Source: Armatimonadota bacterium (GTDB taxonomy: Bacteria > Armatimonadota > Fimbriimonadia > Fimbriimonadales > Fimbriimonadaceae). From it: a DNA stretch of 46,175 nucleotides. The position numbers and the translations under genes were made by a program. Numbering within the stretch: the first letter of the stretch is position 1; the number at the start of each line of letters is the position of its first letter. The DNA lies in contig JAEVZK010000005.1 in assembly GCA_023392285.1 (NCBI GenBank), positions 1-46,175 of the forward strand, in the 5' to 3' direction. The notes under the pieces were generated by a model, which saw only the letters and a list, made by a program, of their open reading frames with translations, ran no database searches and was not told the origin of the DNA. Below, piece by piece: positions 1 through 8,140 of the stretch.

Positions 1-1410
1 GAATTGATCGAGGCCCGCGAGGACTTCCAATTAGCGACGAATGAAGCCCAACGCAACATCGAGTTTGCCTTGCATGCTGCCAGGCGCTTCGATCAACTGT
101 TCCAGGCAGTTCCTGTTGCATGCTACAGCTTCGACCGCGAAGGGTACATCCAAGAGTGGAATATGGCAGCAACTCTGCTTTATGGATTCAAACCGGAGGA
201 GGTTGTGCTCAAGTCGCTTTTCCAAACGATTGTTCCCCCTGAGCGTGCAACCGAAGCCCGACGAGCCATGAGAGCCGTCCTGCAAGGTCGAACTTTCAAC
301 CACATTGAGTGGACCGACCGCAGCCGTGACGGCCGACAACTACAGGTGGTCGGGAATTCCTTTCCGCTCTACTCTCCCTCTGGGGAAATTGTCGGCGGAG
401 TGAATGCCATCACAGATATTAGTGATCGAGCACTTGCGGAGCGGCTCATTCGGGATAGTCAGGCCTTTACGACCGCAATCCTAAGCGCCCATCCGTCGGT
501 GACTTACATCTATGATCTTGTGGAGCGGAAGAATGTCTTCATGAATGAAGAGGGTCTCGCTTCGCTGGGATACACCAAGGAGGTTCTCGACAGGATCGGC
601 GGCGACATCCTCGAAGACCTCATCCATCCGCAGGACACTCAAAGAGTTGAGGCCCACCACCGCGCATTTACGCTTGATCCAGCCCTTGCATCGGCAGAGT
701 TAGAATATCGAATTCGGACTTTTTCGGGCACCTATCGTTGGATGAGATCGCGAGATGTCGCTTTCAAAAGAGACGACCATGGTCGGACGGTGCAAATCTT
801 GGGGAGCGCACTTGATATTGATGAGCGAGTGAAAGAGCAAGCCAGAGTCAAGCAATACTCCGAAAATTTGGAGATTCAGGGACGACACCTCAGAGAACTC
901 AATGAGACGCTGGCTCAACTCGCGATGACGGATGGTCTGACTGGCTTGCTGAACTCTCAAACTGCCCGCACCGAAATGCAGCTTCGCTTTAAGGATGCAA
1001 GCGAATACAGCTTGCTGGCGGTCCTAGACGTCGACCAATTCAAAGCGTGCAATGATGAATTCGGGCATCCACATGGTGACTCGATTCTCAAATCCCTGGC
1101 TCGCATTATGAAGACGATTTTGCCGCCCGATGCAATCCTCGGACGCTTTGGCGGTGAAGAATTCGGATTCTGGGTTCAACACGACGCGGCTGATCCCAAT
1201 TATGCGGAGAGGCTGCGCAAAGCCGTGGAAGCATTCGAATGGACCAAACGTAAGGTCACGATCAGCGTCGGCTACGTTCACCCACACGATTTTGCAAGTT
1301 TCTCAGACGCACTGTTTCGAGCGGATGAAGTGCTCTATGAAGCGAAGCGCGCGGGGAAAAATCGCGCGCTTCATGGTGCCCCGCTTCGAGGGCGAAGAAG
1401 AGCTTCCTAG
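1..1410 (+). CDS. PAS-PAS-GGDEF diguanylate cyclase (5' end outside window)
   Basis: Sensor diguanylate cyclase that would make cyclic di-GMP from GTP. The reading frame is open to the first base of the window, so the N-terminus is probably missing; position 4 is only a possible TTG start. Two PAS domains lie at about residues 25-140 and 150-280, the second ending in an LGSALDIDERVKEQ-type PAC tail, followed by a short coiled coil (about 280-305) and a GGDEF domain to about residue 460. Key residues are intact: LDVDQF and FGHPHGD for metal and nucleotide binding and GGEEF as the active-site loop. The RxxD inhibitory site normally lying before the GGDEF loop is absent (LPPD stands there), so product feedback by that site is not expected. 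No membrane segment is visible in the part present. The stop overlaps that of convergent msrA by 3 nt. Confidence 0.9.
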   Translation, partial: ELIEAREDFQLATNEAQRNIEFALHAARRFDQLFQAVPVACYSFDREGYIQEWNMAATLLYGFKPEEVVLKSLFQTIVPPERATEARRAMRAVLQGRTFNHIEWTDRSRDGRQLQVVGNSFPLYSPSGEIVGGVNAITDISDRALAERLIRDSQAFTTAILSAHPSVTYIYDLVERKNVFMNEEGLASLGYTKEVLDRIGGDILEDLIHPQDTQRVEAHHRAFTLDPALASAELEYRIRTFSGTYRWMRSRDVAFKRDDHGRTVQILGSALDIDERVKEQARVKQYSENLEIQGRHLRELNETLAQLAMTDGLTGLLNSQTARTEMQLRFKDASEYSLLAVLDVDQFKACNDEFGHPHGDSILKSLARIMKTILPPDAILGRFGGEEFGFWVQHDAADPNYAERLRKAVEAFEWTKRKVTISVGYVHPHDFASFSDALFRADEVLYEAKRAGKNRALHGAPLRGRRRAS

Positions 1411-2093
1411 CTTCCCTTCTTCAGGCGATCGGCATACTTCTGCCGGAATTTGATCACTTTGGGCTGAATGATCGCGCTGCAGTAACCCGCGTTCATCGAC
1501 ATTTTCTCCGCGGCGGAAGCTTTCTCGAATTTATTGTAATAATCCTGATGGTATTCCTCCGCGCGAGTGTAGTTCTTTAGCGGTTCGAGCGTCGTTACGA
1601 TCGGATCACTCCAGATCTTTTCTCTTTCGACGTCTGCAAGAACTTCCTTGGCAAGTTTTAGCTGCTCGTCGTTTTCATAGAAAATAACGGAGCGGTACTG
1701 CTCGCCGATATCGCCGCCCTGTTGGTTCTTAGTTGTGGGGTTATGGACGGTGAAGAAGATGTGCAGCAAATCACTCGCCGAAACCACGTTCGGATCGTAG
1801 GTGAGCTTCACGACTTCGGCAGCTCCGGTCGTGCCGCTGCAGACCTGCTCGTAATTCAGGTTGGGCCGATTGCCGCCAGCGTAACCGCTCTCGACGTTCG
1901 TCACACCTCTCAACTGCCGATACATGCCGTCTAGGCACCAGAAGCACCCGCCCCCAATGACAATACTCTTCTGCCCCGCTGGAGTCGCAGGAGACGCATG
2001 CTGCTCCTTATCCTTTTGCCCAAATCCTAATATGCTCAAACTTGCAATTCCCAGAGTTGCCGCAGCAACTACAATCACGTTCAATCCAGTCAA
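1407..2093 (-). CDS. msrA: Exported peptide-methionine (S)-S-oxide reductase MsrA
   Basis: Reduces methionine-S-sulfoxide in oxidised proteins or as free amino acid. The GGGCFWC motif carries the catalytic cysteine and is followed by the family segments GYAGG and DPNVVSASDLLHIFF. A C-terminal NAGYC cysteine is a likely resolving cysteine. An N-terminal hydrophobic stretch of about 20 residues (VIVVAAATLGIASLSILGFG) precedes the domain, so the enzyme is probably membrane-anchored or exported. Start: I prefer the TTG at 2093 because GGAGG lies 11 nt upstream; an in-frame TTG at 2132 would add 13 residues but has no visible ribosome site. It is transcribed away from the UvrA-like gene and converges on the diguanylate cyclase. 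Confidence 0.88.
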   Translation of the reverse strand: MTGLNVIVVAAATLGIASLSILGFGQKDKEQHASPATPAGQKSIVIGGGCFWCLDGMYRQLRGVTNVESGYAGGNRPNLNYEQVCSGTTGAAEVVKLTYDPNVVSASDLLHIFFTVHNPTTKNQQGGDIGEQYRSVIFYENDEQLKLAKEVLADVEREKIWSDPIVTTLEPLKNYTRAEEYHQDYYNKFEKASAAEKMSMNAGYCSAIIQPKVIKFRQKYADRLKKGS

Positions 2094-2243
2094 TTTCGAT
2101 CTAACCTCCGCTCGCACAACACAAGAGTGCAAATGGATCGTTCCACGGTGTTCTACGTTCTAGGTCTTCCGGTGAGCGCACTTCAAAAATGCGCCGTGGA
2201 CATGCTGCCGGAAGGTGACAGAAACCTGGTGAATAACGTAGAC

Positions 2244-2249
2244 TAGAGT
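2244..2249 (+). promoter_or_regulatory. TANNNT -10 element, leaderless-type start
   Basis: TAGAGT ends 5 nt before the ATG at 2255 and no Shine-Dalgarno is visible. The geometry matches other genes in this window. A second candidate, TAGACT, lies a few bases upstream. Confidence 0.35.
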
Positions 2250-2254
2250 GCAGT

Positions 2255-3337
2255 ATGGCAGAGGGTTGGATCAGCGTCCGCAACGCGCGCGGCAATAATC
2301 TCCGAGGGGTTGATGTCCACATTCCTCTTGGGCTCTTTGTCTGCGTGACGGGTGTTTCAGGTTCAGGTAAGTCGACCCTCGTACAAGACACTCTCTATCC
2401 TCGCCTGATGTACGAAGTCTATGGCACGCGCACGGTCTGGGAACCACACGACAGCGTAGAGGGACTTGAACCGATTGATAAAGTCATCGACATTGATCAA
2501 TCTCCGATCGGCCGCACGCCGCGATCCAATCCGGCGACCTACACCGGCACCTTCGATATGATTCGCGAGCTTTTTGCCCTGACTGCCGATGCGAAGATCC
2601 GCGGATATAAAAACGGCCGGTTCAGCTTCAATGTTAAGGGCGGACGCTGCGAAGCGTGCAAGGGAGATGGAGTGTTGAAGATCGAGATGGTCTTCTTGCC
2701 TGACGTCTACGTTCCATGCGAAGTGTGCAAAGGGAAACGGTACAACCGGGAAACGCTAGAAGTGCGTTATAAGGGCAAGAATATCAGCGAGGTCCTCGAA
2801 ATGACGATCGACGATGCCTGCGAATTCTTTAAGCCCATTCCAAAGATCTATCGCAAGTTGCAGACTTTGCAGGAGGTGGGCCTCGGCTATATCCGAATGG
2901 GCCAACCAGCGACCACCCTCTCCGGCGGAGAGGCACAACGCATCAAGTTGGCTGCGGAATTGAGCAAACGTTCTACCGGGAACACGATTTACATCTTGGA
3001 CGAGCCCACCACTGGACTTCACTTTGGCGATGTCTCGCGGCTGCTAAGAGTTCTGCACAAGCTCGTCGAACAAGGCAATACCGTTCTCGTCATTGAACAC
3101 AATCTCGACGTGATCAAAACGGCGGATTGGCTGATCGACATGGGCCCGGAAGGAGGTTCTGGCGGCGGCCGAGTGGTTGGGATGGGTACTCCTGAAGAGA
3201 TCGCCGCACTGCCGGATAGTCACACTGGCCAGTTCCTTCGCGATATTTTCGAACGAGAACATCAGATGGAACATCTCCGGGTTGCCAAGGTGGCAGAGAC
3301 CAGGCGCGGTTATCGCGAAGCCGTCGTTTCAACCTGA
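2255..3337 (+). CDS. uvrA: Stand-alone C-terminal half of UvrA (second ABC ATPase module)
   Basis: UvrA is the damage-sensing ABC ATPase of nucleotide excision repair and is normally about 940 residues with two nucleotide-binding modules. This 360-residue frame contains only the second: Walker A GVSGSGKST (residues 33-41), the C-terminal zinc module CEAC...CEVC, ABC signature TLSGGEAQRIKLAAEL, Walker B ILDEPTTGLH and the switch histidine in VIEHN. It begins exactly where module II begins in full UvrA (ISVRNARGNNLRGVDVHIPLG), and no remnant of module I lies in the 160 bases upstream, which also carry the msrA 5' end. All motifs are intact, so the half looks functional rather than decayed. It could be a natural half-UvrA paralogue working with another half or with full UvrA, or the remains of a deletion. 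Confidence 0.85.
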   Translation: MAEGWISVRNARGNNLRGVDVHIPLGLFVCVTGVSGSGKSTLVQDTLYPRLMYEVYGTRTVWEPHDSVEGLEPIDKVIDIDQSPIGRTPRSNPATYTGTFDMIRELFALTADAKIRGYKNGRFSFNVKGGRCEACKGDGVLKIEMVFLPDVYVPCEVCKGKRYNRETLEVRYKGKNISEVLEMTIDDACEFFKPIPKIYRKLQTLQEVGLGYIRMGQPATTLSGGEAQRIKLAAELSKRSTGNTIYILDEPTTGLHFGDVSRLLRVLHKLVEQGNTVLVIEHNLDVIKTADWLIDMGPEGGSGGGRVVGMGTPEEIAALPDSHTGQFLRDIFEREHQMEHLRVAKVAETRRGYREAVVST

Positions 3338-3368
3338 TTTGACACTGCGTCGCCCGTTATCAAGTCTG

Positions 3369-3656
3369 ATGAAATGGTTCAGGTCGCATAGTGCCCTGTT
3401 GGCGCAGATCGCGGAATTGTCGCAGCAAGTAGAGCGATTGCGACGCAAAGTGGAGGAGTTGCAATCGGCGAAAGAACATGCCGAACGTCAGGCCGAGGAT
3501 CGGCGGAAGGAGAAACAGACCCTTCGTAAAAAGCTGGTGGAGCACAAGAAAACCTTGAACTCACAGGCTCAGACAATCGCTCGCCTCCAAGATCGGCTAA
3601 TGGAGCTCCGAGCTGAACTCGAACGCGTTGAGGTTCAGGCAAGAAACAGTCAGTAG
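3369..3656 (+). CDS. Small coiled-coil protein
   Basis: A 95-residue protein that starts MKWFRSHSALLAQIAEL and is then almost entirely charged heptad-type helix rich in Glu, Lys, Arg, Gln and Leu (residues about 10-92), predicting a long coiled coil. No membrane segment, signal peptide or catalytic motif is visible. I chose the ATG at 3369 because the open frame extends upstream into the uvrA-like gene, where the translation does not look protein-like. It follows that gene by 31 nt on the same strand and may be co-transcribed. Function unknown. Confidence 0.6.
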   Translation: MKWFRSHSALLAQIAELSQQVERLRRKVEELQSAKEHAERQAEDRRKEKQTLRKKLVEHKKTLNSQAQTIARLQDRLMELRAELERVEVQARNSQ

Positions 3657-3892
3657 AGGCCTTAGCCGATTCTAGTCCTGAACATTTGATCGGCCAAAGC
3701 TAAAAAGGTTCAGCAGGTTGACAATCTAATTTCTGCTCGTCTTGATATATGGCGGGTAGCGCCGTTCCCCTGACGTTGAGAAGTAATGTCATGAACTTCC
3801 TCCTAGGCGGGAGGGTTAAGCGACATCAGTTTCGAGACGCCCCCTGAACCTGACTTTGAATTTTGCAATCCATGCTAACAGGGGAGGTCTTC
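3657..3892. other. Intergenic region, no protein gene
   Basis: About 235 bases between the coiled-coil gene and the short frame at 3893. A TTGACA hexamer at 3718-3723 is followed after 19 bases by TGATAT, a possible but poorly spaced promoter for the metallophosphoesterase. A short GC-rich hairpin (CTCC/GGAG, around 3801-3816) lies downstream. I recognise no known riboswitch or small RNA. Confidence 0.35.
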
Positions 3893-3955
3893 ATGCGATT
3901 TTCATCTCAAATTTGCCGATTCAAATGGAGCGCGGATCTTTTCGGCGGATCATAG
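3893..3955 (+). CDS. Possible 20-residue leader ORF
   Basis: ATG at 3893 stands 5 nt after a strong GGGGAGG ribosome site. The frame codes MRFSSQICRFKWSADLFGGS and stops at 3955, 5 nt before the GTG start of the metallophosphoesterase, which has no clear ribosome site of its own. The arrangement suggests translational coupling by a leader peptide, but a 20-codon frame could also be chance. Confidence 0.3.
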   Translation: MRFSSQICRFKWSADLFGGS

Positions 3956-3960
3956 GTTAG

Positions 3961-4890
3961 GTGGAACTATCGAGGAGAGGCATGCTAACGGGTGCGCTTG
4001 CGACAGCTGCGGGCGCGGCACTGGGTGCTCCCGTGAGCAAAGAAGTTACGGGCACAAGCCGCGCGTTGCGGATTGCCTTTCTCACTGACGTTCATCTGGA
4101 TACCAAGAAGAACTGCGCGGACGGTTTCGCGCGATGCTTACGCAAAATCGAGTCTCTAAAGGATCGTCCAAATTTCATTGTACAGGGGGGCGATGTGATC
4201 TACGACGCCCTCACTCGGGACGCCATCAGTGTGGACGCACAGTATGACTTGGCCCGCGATATTCTTAGAAGAAACACGAAGATGCGCGTGGAGCATGTGA
4301 TCGGCAACCACGACATCTGGGGCTGGCTGCGCTCAGATGCTGGGACGATAAGGAGTGCGCCCCTTTATGGAAAAGCCTGGTGGCAAACCTGGAGCGATCA
4401 AGATCTGTACCGAAGCTTCGATGTCAGGGGCTGGCACTTCGTGATCCTCGATTCCATGATGCCGCACCCCCGCCACGGGTACATGGCCAAATTGGACCAA
4501 GCCCAGTTTGACTGGTTCAAGAATGATCTCGAAAACACCAAAACTTCGACCCCGGTGTGCGTCATTTCTCATGTACCGATCATCAGCACGTCGGCGCTTA
4601 TGTTTGGCGACGGAGACCGGCGAGGCCGCTGGGAGGTCCCGAGTTGGCTCATGCACATCGATGCGCGACGCATCAAAGACTTGCTCAATCAACATAGAAA
4701 TGTAAAACTTTGCTTGAGCGGACATGTTCATATGCATTCTCGCGCCGATTACAACGGGGTGAAGCACATCGGCTTTGGAGCCGTGTGCGGTGCCTGGTGG
4801 AAAGGGCCAATGCAGGAAACACCTCCTGGCTTCGGAGTGCTGGATCTGTTTAAGGATGGATCCTCGAAACATTACTATATCAGCTATTAG
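3961..4890 (+). CDS. Tat-exported calcineurin-like metallophosphoesterase
   Basis: Predicted secreted phosphoesterase with a binuclear metal centre. The N-terminus LSRRGMLTGALATAAGAALG is a twin-arginine-type signal, which supports the GTG start at 3961 since a start at the ATG eight codons in would lose the two arginines. The metallophosphoesterase motifs follow in order: FLTDVHLD (residues 40-47), GGDV (about 76-79), GNHD (115-118), ISHVP and a closing SGHVHMH. Length (309) fits the family. The substrate cannot be read from the sequence. The next gene is also an exported hydrolase that cleaves phosphodiester-linked sugars, which hints at a shared role in scavenging phosphorylated or sugar-phosphate compounds, but that is inference. 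Confidence 0.87.
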   Translation: MELSRRGMLTGALATAAGAALGAPVSKEVTGTSRALRIAFLTDVHLDTKKNCADGFARCLRKIESLKDRPNFIVQGGDVIYDALTRDAISVDAQYDLARDILRRNTKMRVEHVIGNHDIWGWLRSDAGTIRSAPLYGKAWWQTWSDQDLYRSFDVRGWHFVILDSMMPHPRHGYMAKLDQAQFDWFKNDLENTKTSTPVCVISHVPIISTSALMFGDGDRRGRWEVPSWLMHIDARRIKDLLNQHRNVKLCLSGHVHMHSRADYNGVKHIGFGAVCGAWWKGPMQETPPGFGVLDLFKDGSSKHYYISY

Positions 4891-5036
4891 CAGCTAACTC
4901 GAGTCATCTACGAGGACGCCCAATTCTGGGAATCAGTTCGCCCATGCCTAGACGTGAAACTGCGAATAATCAGGCAAGCTCACCTAGTTCAAGTGGCGAT
5001 GCTCACACGTCCGATCTTCAAAGGGAGGTTGGAAAG

Positions 5037-5804
5037 ATGACCCGTTCATTGAAAAACTTACTTCTGCTCGGTGGCATTTTGGCGCCCATGGCGGCGTTGG
5101 GGCAGGCTCCTGCGGTGGCTCATTTCAAAGCTTACGCAGCCAAGGTACCCATGCATGTCGTTCAGATTGACCCCTCTCGCAAAGACGTGTTCATGGGCGT
5201 CATCACTCCCGCTTCCGGAGTTGGTGGCAAGGAATCGTGGAGTCGCTTGATCGATCGCTCCCACGCTGTGGCTGCGGTGACCGGGACTTATTTCGACACG
5301 AATAGTGGATTGCCCACGGGAACGATCGGATTTGGCGGTCAGGCACTCTACCAAGGAGCGATTGGGACCGCGTTCAGCTTTACGCCGTCGACTGGTGGCG
5401 CAATCAGCTGGGCCAAGCCATGGACCACTTTCGACTTCAAGGGTGCCGACATGTTTCTTCGCGCTGGACCGCGACTGCTAACCGCAGGCAAAACGACCCT
5501 TTGGCCCCGTGATGAAGGATTCAAGGATCCGGCGGTGTTTGCCAAGAAGCGCCGAACCGCAATCGCGATCACGAAAGCCGGAAAGGTCTTGTTGGTGACC
5601 GTTGCCAAAGAAGTTCGGCTGCGCGAATTGGCTGCGGCGCTAAAGGGAATCGGCGCCGTCGATGCGATGTGCCTGGATGGTGGATCATCAGCAGGCATGT
5701 GGTACCGCGGCAAGAGCTACCTCGTCCCTGGTAGACCGCTTAACAATCTGATCGTCGTTTACGAAACCAAAAAGGATTATCACCGCCTCATCGCGATGCG
5801 ATGA
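5037..5804 (+). CDS. Exported phosphodiester glycosidase (NAGPA / DUF2233 family)
   Basis: Member of the family of mammalian N-acetylglucosamine-1-phosphodiester alpha-N-acetylglucosaminidase. The family core is seen in YFDTNSGLPTG, RAGPRLL, RRTAIAITKAGKVLLVTV and the signature CLDGGSSAGMWYRG followed by the closing R-LNNLIVVY. Start: ATG at 5037 has a perfect GGGAGG 8 nt upstream and gives a typical signal peptide (TRSLKNLLLLGGILAPMAAL, cleavage near LGQA), whereas the open frame further upstream is low-complexity. The protein should act outside the cytoplasm. A palindromic terminator follows at 5835. Confidence 0.85.
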   Translation: MTRSLKNLLLLGGILAPMAALGQAPAVAHFKAYAAKVPMHVVQIDPSRKDVFMGVITPASGVGGKESWSRLIDRSHAVAAVTGTYFDTNSGLPTGTIGFGGQALYQGAIGTAFSFTPSTGGAISWAKPWTTFDFKGADMFLRAGPRLLTAGKTTLWPRDEGFKDPAVFAKKRRTAIAITKAGKVLLVTVAKEVRLRELAAALKGIGAVDAMCLDGGSSAGMWYRGKSYLVPGRPLNNLIVVYETKKDYHRLIAMR

Positions 5805-5834
5805 CATATGATCCCGTAAATTTGCGAGCTATCG

Positions 5835-5856
5835 AGGGGAAAATTTTCCCCTTTTT
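5835..5856 (+). terminator. Palindromic rho-independent terminator
   Basis: AGGGGAAAATTTTCCCCT is an uninterrupted 18-base palindrome followed by TTTT. In RNA it can form an AGGGG/CCCCT stem with an A/U loop, 30 nt after the glycosidase stop codon. Confidence 0.6.
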
Positions 5857-5861
5857 GAGAA

Positions 5862-5867
5862 TAGCCT
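5862..5867 (+). promoter_or_regulatory. TANNNT -10 element, leaderless-type start
   Basis: TAGCCT ends 6 nt before the ATG at 5874 of the HAF/PEP-CTERM gene. There is no ribosome site, so the second of the tandem GTG-ATG codons is the likelier start. Confidence 0.4.
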
Positions 5868-5873
5868 TATGTG

Positions 5874-6995
5874 ATGGCAAAACGATCAAGGCTATTCTCC
5901 ACTTGCGTTGCCGCAGCCGCTGCCAGTTTGGCGTGCGCGACACCTCCCCAGTACACGATCATCGATATCGGCCTCGTCAATACCGGTGACTCGGCTTCCC
6001 AGGGCTTTGGCATCTCAACGAACGGCATAGCGGTCGGCCGCTCCTTCGCTTCCTCTGGGACACAAGGCTTCAGTTGGACACAGAGCGGCGGCATCGTGGG
6101 ATTGAGCAACTTTGCTGGACATGGATACGGAAGCGCGACCGCGGCAAATGACAACGGGCTCGTCGTAGGAATCGGGGCGCAAACCGCATTTGGCTCAGGT
6201 GCTGTTCCCTTGGTTTGGAATAACGGAGTGGTATCGGAATTGGCGCTTCCCACGGGAGAGACGGTTGGACGTGCTCAAGGAGTGAATAACAGCGGAACGA
6301 TCGTAGGATCGACCGGAGGTGGTTCAACTCAGTTTGGCGCGATTTGGAACAACGGTGTCTACTCCAAGTTAGCGCAAACCACCAGCGGAGGAAGCTTTTT
6401 CGTAACTGCTTTCGGCATCAATGCAAGTGGGCTCGTGGTCGGCCAAGGTATCGATCCAAACAACGCCGCCCGCAACGTGGGCATGGTTTACGACTCCGCG
6501 ACCAACACCACCTTCGAAGTCGGAAGTCTCGCCGGGATGAACGGCGCACTCGCGTTCAGTGTTAGCAACGCGGGCCATGTGGTGGGATCAGCGATGCTGA
6601 ATCAAGGGTCGGGTACTCCGTTTATCTGGACTCAGGGCGGCGGCATGATGGCGATCCCGCTCGCAGTCGGAACGAGCCAGGGTAGCGCTCGCGGGGTCAA
6701 TTCCTCCGGCTGGGTTGTGGGTAACGATTCCAGTGCCTTCTCTATTCCCTTCCTGTACGATGGAAATCAGACCTACCGCATCGGCGATCTGATTGTGAAT
6801 GGAGGGGGTTGGGATCTCCTCTCCAACACGTCATCTTCGGCGCTTGGCATCAGCGATAACGGCATCATTACCGGAACTGGCGTGCTCAATGGAAACGTCC
6901 ACGCATACGCGCTTGTCCCTGTTCCAGAGCCAGCGACTCTCGCCGGACTTGCGATCGGTGCACTCGCGCTTCTGCGCAAACGGAAGAAGGGCTAA
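5874..6995 (+). CDS. Exported HAF-repeat protein with PEP-CTERM anchor
   Basis: Secreted repeat protein. After a signal peptide (residues about 1-25) there are about seven repeats of roughly 45-50 residues with the pattern G-(I/V)-N-x-x-G-x-(V/I)-V-G, seen as GISTNGIAVG, AANDNGLVVG, GVNNSGTIVG, GINASGLVVG, SVSNAGHVVG, GVNSSGWVVG and GISDNGIITG, typical of the HAF extracellular repeat family. The C-terminus is a complete PEP-CTERM signal: VPEP, a hydrophobic helix LAGLAIGALALL and a basic tail RKRKKG, the substrate for an exosortase-like sorting enzyme. It should end up at the cell surface or in the exopolymer matrix. No exosortase is in this window. A GTG directly before the ATG is an alternative start. 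Confidence 0.87.
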   Translation: MAKRSRLFSTCVAAAAASLACATPPQYTIIDIGLVNTGDSASQGFGISTNGIAVGRSFASSGTQGFSWTQSGGIVGLSNFAGHGYGSATAANDNGLVVGIGAQTAFGSGAVPLVWNNGVVSELALPTGETVGRAQGVNNSGTIVGSTGGGSTQFGAIWNNGVYSKLAQTTSGGSFFVTAFGINASGLVVGQGIDPNNAARNVGMVYDSATNTTFEVGSLAGMNGALAFSVSNAGHVVGSAMLNQGSGTPFIWTQGGGMMAIPLAVGTSQGSARGVNSSGWVVGNDSSAFSIPFLYDGNQTYRIGDLIVNGGGWDLLSNTSSSALGISDNGIITGTGVLNGNVHAYALVPVPEPATLAGLAIGALALLRKRKKG

Positions 6996-7009
6996 ACCTT
7001 GTTAATATC

Positions 7010-7044
7010 GGGCTCGCTGGTTCTTGACGCGAGCCCAATCTTTT
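7010..7044 (+). terminator. Rho-independent terminator
   Basis: GGGCTCGC (7010-7017) pairs with GCGAGCCC (7029-7036) across an 11-base loop, followed by AATCTTTT. It lies 14 nt after the HAF gene stop and before the leuB promoter. Confidence 0.6.
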
Positions 7045-7052
7045 CAGAGTGT

Positions 7053-7058
7053 CATAAT
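7053..7058 (+). promoter_or_regulatory. -10 element of leuB
   Basis: CATAAT ends 8 nt before the leuB ATG; no ribosome site is visible, consistent with a leaderless or very short-leader transcript. Confidence 0.35.
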
Positions 7059-7066
7059 TCTCTGAC

Positions 7067-8140
7067 ATGGCCTTCAAAGTAGCAGTCCTTCCCGGAGACG
7101 GTATCGGTCCCGAAGTCACGACTCAGGCAGTTCGTGTCCTGAAGGCGACCCCTCTCGAATTTACGTTTGAGGAAGCTCTTATTGGAGGGATCGCTTATGA
7201 CGACAACGGCCACCCTCTGCCACAAAAGACTCTTGACTTGTGCCGTTCGGCAGACGCTATTCTTCTAGGAGCCGTGGGCGGTCCAAAGTGGGATTCGGTG
7301 CAGCCAGCGAACCTGCGTCCAGAAGTTGGCGCGCTCCTTCCGCTTCGATCCGAATTGAATTTGTTTGCAAACGTCCGACCGGCCAAGACGCTGCGACCGC
7401 TGCTCCAGGCATCGCCACTAAAAGGCAACGCAGGTCTCGTAGATCTGGTCGTCATGCGCGAGCTCACCGGAGGTATCTACTTTGGGCAACCTCGGGAGCG
7501 TCGGGAGAATGGTTCCGTAGCGATCGATACCTGCGTCTACTCGAGAAAAGAAGTCGAAAGGATCACCGAACAGGCTTTTACGATTGCTCGACAGCGGCGG
7601 CGGGAAATTGTGAGCGTCGACAAGGCAAATGTGCTAGAGACTTCGCGGCTGTGGCGAGAGGTCGTCTCGGAATATGCGACACAGAACCAGGACGTCAAGC
7701 TGACGCATATGTTGGTGGACAACTGCGCCATGCAACTTGTACGAAATCCGCAGCAGTTCGACGTCATCCTAACCGAGAATATGTTCGGTGACATCCTTAG
7801 TGACGAAGCGTCGATGATCACGGGATCATTGGGCCTTCTTCCGAGCGCGTCCTTGAGTGATCCTAAGAATGGAAACATTTTTGGACTATACGAACCCATC
7901 CATGGCTCAGCTCCGGATATTGCTGGCCAAGGCCGAGCCAACCCAATCGCTGCGATCCTCTCGGCAGCCATGCTGGTTCGTTACAGCTTGAAGGACGACC
8001 GGACCGCAGAAAGGATCGAAAACGCGGTCGAGGGCGTGCTTGAGAGTGGGTTGCGCACGGCGGATATCTTTGAGAACGGTACCCGCTTAGTCTCCACTCA
8101 CGAGATGGGCGATGCGATCGTAACTGCCCTTCAAAAGTGA
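7067..8140 (+). CDS. leuB: 3-isopropylmalate dehydrogenase
   Basis: Oxidatively decarboxylates 3-isopropylmalate in leucine synthesis, using NAD. Diagnostic segments are present: the N-terminal VAVLPGDGIGPEV, the DAILLGAVGGPKWD substrate loop, VVMRELTGGIYFGQPRER, and the metal-binding TENMFGDILSDEASMITGSLGLLPSA. GSAPDIAGQGRANP and the C-terminal cofactor region are also typical. The length of 357 residues is that of the family. Its stop overlaps the GTG of the following glycosyltransferase (GTGA, 4 nt), so the two are translationally coupled although their functions seem unrelated. leuD lies about 14 kb away; leuA and leuC are not in the window. Confidence 0.96.
   Translation: MAFKVAVLPGDGIGPEVTTQAVRVLKATPLEFTFEEALIGGIAYDDNGHPLPQKTLDLCRSADAILLGAVGGPKWDSVQPANLRPEVGALLPLRSELNLFANVRPAKTLRPLLQASPLKGNAGLVDLVVMRELTGGIYFGQPRERRENGSVAIDTCVYSRKEVERITEQAFTIARQRRREIVSVDKANVLETSRLWREVVSEYATQNQDVKLTHMLVDNCAMQLVRNPQQFDVILTENMFGDILSDEASMITGSLGLLPSASLSDPKNGNIFGLYEPIHGSAPDIAGQGRANPIAAILSAAMLVRYSLKDDRTAERIENAVEGVLESGLRTADIFENGTRLVSTHEMGDAIVTALQK

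Noticed and set aside
3657..3960. Possible small RNA (SRP or riboswitch) in the spacer
   Set aside because: The GGAG-rich hairpin first suggested one, but the SRP GGAAGGAGC-type core and the conserved cores of common riboswitches are absent.
4333..4872. 179-residue frame opposite the metallophosphoesterase
   Set aside because: It is a shadow of a gene with clear catalytic motifs in the other strand.
5871..6995. HAF repeats considered as a DNA tandem-repeat array
   Set aside because: The repetition is at protein level with strongly diverged codons; I see no DNA repeat units or CRISPR-like spacing.
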